From the NCBI GenBank assembly GCA_016763045.1, contig JAESUN010000133.1:1-5658 (forward strand): a stretch of 5,658 bases of DNA. Direction: 5' to 3'. A program made the translations under genes and the position numbers. The first letter of the stretch is position 1, and each line of letters starts with the position of its first letter. Source of the stretch: Opitutaceae bacterium (lineage in GTDB: Bacteria > Verrucomicrobiota > Verrucomicrobiia > Opitutales > Opitutaceae). The notes beneath the pieces are model-generated. The model was not told where the DNA came from. It made no database searches and was given only the letters and a program-made list of their open reading frames with translations. This document shows, piece by piece, positions 5,645 through 5,658 of this stretch.

Positions 5645-5658
5645 ATTTTGAAAATGCC

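Noticed and set aside
1..5658. CRISPR array, insertion sequence, tRNA, rRNA or riboswitch
   Set aside because: Reading both strands showed no regularly spaced direct repeats, transposase, cloverleaf or known aptamer pattern, and intergenic space is too small for most of these.

Overview
This window looks like ordinary chromosomal DNA from a Gram-negative bacterium of moderate GC content. It is densely packed, and no intergenic stretch exceeds about 160 bases. A eukaryote-type UDP-sugar pyrophosphorylase sits beside an FtsB/DivIC-like protein and an ExeA/GspB pair, and recognisable Shine-Dalgarno sequences are scarce. Together these suggest a member of the PVC group, perhaps Verrucomicrobiota (Opitutia-like). 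That assignment is an impression from gene content, not a demonstrated one.

Layout. The left arm (1-1178) is on the minus strand. An ftsB/divIC-like cell-division gene (897-1178) is followed by a UAP/AGX-type UDP-N-acetylhexosamine pyrophosphorylase (831 down to 1), which is cut by the window edge. The 65-base gap between them holds two small perfect hairpins. A 159-base divergent intergenic region (1179-1337) holds overlapping AT-rich promoter-like boxes and a 12-base palindrome. The middle (1338-4445) is a plus-strand run of four genes: an ExeA/GspA-type AAA+ ATPase, a GspB-type bitopic membrane protein 12 bases later, a DNA methyltransferase whose start lies inside the gspB 3' end, and, after a 56-base gap with a weak hairpin, a YbgC/FcbC hotdog-fold acyl-CoA thioesterase. 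The right arm (4435-5634) is a minus-strand queG, which meets the thioesterase tail to tail with an 11-base overlap.

How the genes fit together. ExeA and GspB are a known pair that couples a cytoplasmic ATPase to the periplasm for type II secretion (secretin assembly) or related pilus machinery. The pyrophosphorylase would supply activated amino sugar for the envelope, and the FtsB-like protein acts at the division septum, so much of the window concerns the envelope. QueG performs the last step of queuosine synthesis in tRNA and appears unrelated to its neighbours. The methyltransferase has no restriction partner in view and is the least routine gene here. Its catalytic motifs are clear, its target is unknown, and its reading frame is physically coupled to gspB. 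I see no convincing new multi-gene system, mobile element, CRISPR array, tRNA or rRNA.
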